From Flavihumibacter sp. ZG627 (GTDB lineage Bacteria > Bacteroidota > Bacteroidia > Chitinophagales > Chitinophagaceae), in NCBI RefSeq assembly GCF_000814325.1, contig NZ_JPHF01000004.1:248001-312000 (forward strand): a stretch of DNA of 64,000 nt, read 5' to 3'. Of this stretch, positions 62,339 to 64,000 are shown piece by piece (within the stretch, counting starts at the first letter, position 1; each line of letters begins with the position of its first letter). The position numbers and the translations under genes were made by a program. The notes beneath the pieces are model-generated. The model searched no databases. It was not told where the DNA came from and worked only from the letters and a program-made list of their open reading frames with translations.

Positions 62339-64000
62339 TTATAGCCTGATCTTAATGCCGCCATTCACTACAAACCCTTCCAGGGGTGCATAGATATCAC
62401 GGAAGACGGGATTGGTGATTGCACCCGTGTAGATCGTATCAAACCTGGTTTGGCGGGTATTGGTGAAATTCTCGAAGTTTATAAATAGGGAAAACTTCTC
62501 CCAAACCTTTTCCCCCATCAGTCCCATTATCCAGTATGATTTTCCAAGGGCACCGTCGCTGAGGCGCTGCGGACTGAAATAATAAGCTTCCAACCCGATC
62601 TTCAGTCTCTCATCCTTCTCAAACATCAGCACGTTATTTAATCTATGCCTTGCCGTGAGCGGAAACCATTCTTTAGTTCCCTCAAAATGTGTATTCACAT
62701 CTGCATAGGTGTAGCCAACAAAGAGTTTAAAATCGCCGTAGGTAAGTCGCAGGTTGGTTTCCATTCCCCTGGTATCTATATAACCATCGGCATTCACGAA
62801 CTCAGAATCAGCACCATTGCTGGTGAGGACCAGCGGCTTGTTGAGACGGGTATAGAAAAAGAGCTGGTTGATGGTAAATCCAAGTTCGCCAATATTTGTG
62901 CGATAGTTCAGATCGATGTTGCTTCCAACAGAGCGTTCATTGTTGGTGGTGGAGTTATTGATGGGAAGAATATTCTGAAACTGGATACGTTCTGATTCTT
63001 CATTGAATACGGTGGGTGTTTTATAGCCGAACCCTCCACCAATACGCGCTGTGAGCTGGGGCGTGAAGCGCAGCATGGCAGAGACCCTTGGAAGGAGTTC
63101 AAATCCATACTCGTTTACATAATCACCGCGGAGACCGGTTTCCAGGGTCAGGAAATCATTGGGTGCCCACTGGTTCTGGACAAAGATGCCGTAGGTGTTG
63201 TAGTGATAATTGCGAAGCGGATCAGCTGACTGCTGCTCCTCCTCAAAATCATCCGTGAGGAAATTAGCGCCAATAATCCAATCTGCTTTCTCCCGTTCAT
63301 GGGTAAACGTAAACTCAGAAAAGCTGGATTTTTGCAGTCCCTTGAACCGGTAGGAAGGAACTTGAAGCTGCCGGTCAAAGTGGCTATAACTGTTTTTAAA
63401 ATTCAGGGTAGATTTATCTGTGAGCCGGTGGGTGATTGCCAGTTGTGTGGTAAAGCGGTCTGTATTATTCTCTTCAAAATAGCCTTCGGTTCCACGCTTG
63501 ATATAACCTACGGAGCCACCGAGTCTGTCTTCCGTGATATAACTGAAGCCGGCATTGGCGGTGGTTTTATTGCCATAAAAAAACAGCCTTGGATTGATGG
63601 TATATCGTTCAAACTTAGGGATAGCCGTCAGGCCGATATCAGCCGGATCAAAAGGGCTACCGCTATTCCTCGATCCGAAAACGGTTAGGCCCAGTGTGCC
63701 ATACTTCTCACTGTAAAACCCGCTTAGATCGAGTCCCCCCGCAGTTGTGCCATTGGCGAGGAAGCTGATCTCCCTTTCATCGGTTGGAACTTTTGAAACA
63801 AGATTTACCAATCCGGCGATAGCACCTGCACCAAAAAGTGTGGAGGCGGATCCTTTAATAACTTCTACCTGTCGAAGATCAAGTGGTGCGATCTGCATGA
63901 TGCTCAATCCCCCGGAAAAGCCGGCATAGAGAGGGAATCCGTCTTTCAGAATCTGGGTATAGCGACCGTCCAATCCCTGAATACGAATGCTGGCATTAGC
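62339..64000 (-). CDS. TonB-dependent outer-membrane receptor, C-terminal part (continues past the window)
   Basis: 554 residues in an open frame that runs off the end of the window; the N-terminus with signal peptide and TonB box is outside. The plug is clear: ANASIRIQGLDGRYTQILKDG, LRQVEVIKGSASTLFGAGAI, and NLVSKVP. The barrel has the usual many strands and ends in GFVVNGGIKIRL. The type without carboxypeptidase-like or SusD partner features resembles siderophore/cobalamin/organic-metal receptors (vitamin B12 or ferric-citrate style). Ligand unknown; import of the substrate for the nearby oxidation genes is only a guess. Confidence 0.9.
   Translation of the reverse strand, partial: ANASIRIQGLDGRYTQILKDGFPLYAGFSGGLSIMQIAPLDLRQVEVIKGSASTLFGAGAIAGLVNLVSKVPTDEREISFLANGTTAGGLDLSGFYSEKYGTLGLTVFGSRNSGSPFDPADIGLTAIPKFERYTINPRLFFYGNKTTANAGFSYITEDRLGGSVGYIKRGTEGYFEENNTDRFTTQLAITHRLTDKSTLNFKNSYSHFDRQLQVPSYRFKGLQKSSFSEFTFTHEREKADWIIGANFLTDDFEEEQQSADPLRNYHYNTYGIFVQNQWAPNDFLTLETGLRGDYVNEYGFELLPRVSAMLRFTPQLTARIGGGFGYKTPTVFNEESERIQFQNILPINNSTTNNERSVGSNIDLNYRTNIGELGFTINQLFFYTRLNKPLVLTSNGADSEFVNADGYIDTRGMETNLRLTYGDFKLFVGYTYADVNTHFEGTKEWFPLTARHRLNNVLMFEKDERLKIGLEAYYFSPQRLSDGALGKSYWIMGLMGEKVWEKFSLFINFENFTNTRQTRFDTIYTGAITNPVFRDIYAPLEGFVVNGGIKIRL

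Noticed and set aside
1-64000. Search for tRNA, rRNA, CRISPR arrays, IS elements, integrases and attachment sites.
   Set aside because: None was seen by eye; no inverted-repeat-bounded transposase or regular spacer array is present. A covariance-model scan would be needed to exclude small RNAs.

Overview
The window looks like a chromosomal stretch of a Bacteroidota bacterium, most probably a member of the Chitinophagaceae/Chitinophagales. The signs are type IX secretion system (T9SS) cargo with both type A and type B C-terminal tails, a PorP/SprF-family protein beside a PKD/type B cargo gene, an AT-leaning intergenic composition, SusD-free TonB receptor biology and few Shine-Dalgarno sequences. 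The taxon is inferred from gene content only. No rRNA, tRNA, CRISPR array, insertion sequence or phage was recognised.

Layout. 1-8.6 kb: the end of a cyclic-nucleotide-binding protein, a giant secreted subtilase-like protein carrying eleven NGVVRAN repeats inside an MBG domain, and a TPR-transmembrane adenylyl cyclase. 8.6-15.7 kb: a YfbK-like vWFA protein whose signal peptide is cut off from any ATG, a compact operon (O-methyltransferase, LysM glucosaminidase, hypoxanthine phosphoribosyltransferase), two LOG-family proteins and a sodium:solute symporter. 15.7-21.2 kb: an outer-membrane barrel, a PorP/SprF protein and its likely partner, a 1229-residue PKD/type B cargo. 21.3-27.7 kb: RecG, then two GT2 glycosyltransferases, a polyprenyl-phosphate sugar transferase fused to a receiver-like domain, and a stand-alone receiver lacking its acidic pair; this reads as a small exopolysaccharide module. 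27.8-38.2 kb: single metabolic and envelope genes (methyltransferase, NIPSNAP, sialate O-acetylesterase, two PAP2 phosphatases, HAD, class A-like serine hydrolase, RRM protein, Gfo/Idh/MocA oxidoreductase, TolB-like protein).

38.4-45.0 kb is a heavy-metal efflux operon: two small His-rich proteins, then adaptor, RND pump and outer-membrane factor. 45.0-48.2 kb holds an acetyltransferase, a DUF2202 lipoprotein, a CPBP protease and two decayed alcohol/quinone dehydrogenase genes.

48.3-64.0 kb is an envelope oxidation region: two paralogous Tat-exported molybdopterin hydroxylase subunits but only one 2Fe-2S subunit, a PQQ dehydrogenase with a heme c domain nested in its propeller, two TlpA-like thioredoxins, two esterases, a cupin-NTF2 fusion and a free NTF2 paralogue, an AraC-family regulator and the start of a TonB receptor. 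The plausible shared theme is capture, hydrolysis and periplasmic oxidation of an organic substrate; the substrate cannot be read from the sequence.

The most unusual signals are the NGVVRAN repeat array, with protein-level conservation and synonymous drift, heptanucleotide repeats that build a signal peptide and could switch a gene on and off, an interspersed palindrome present twice with a compensatory base change, and an intrinsic terminator embedded in the helix-turn-helix coding region of the AraC gene.
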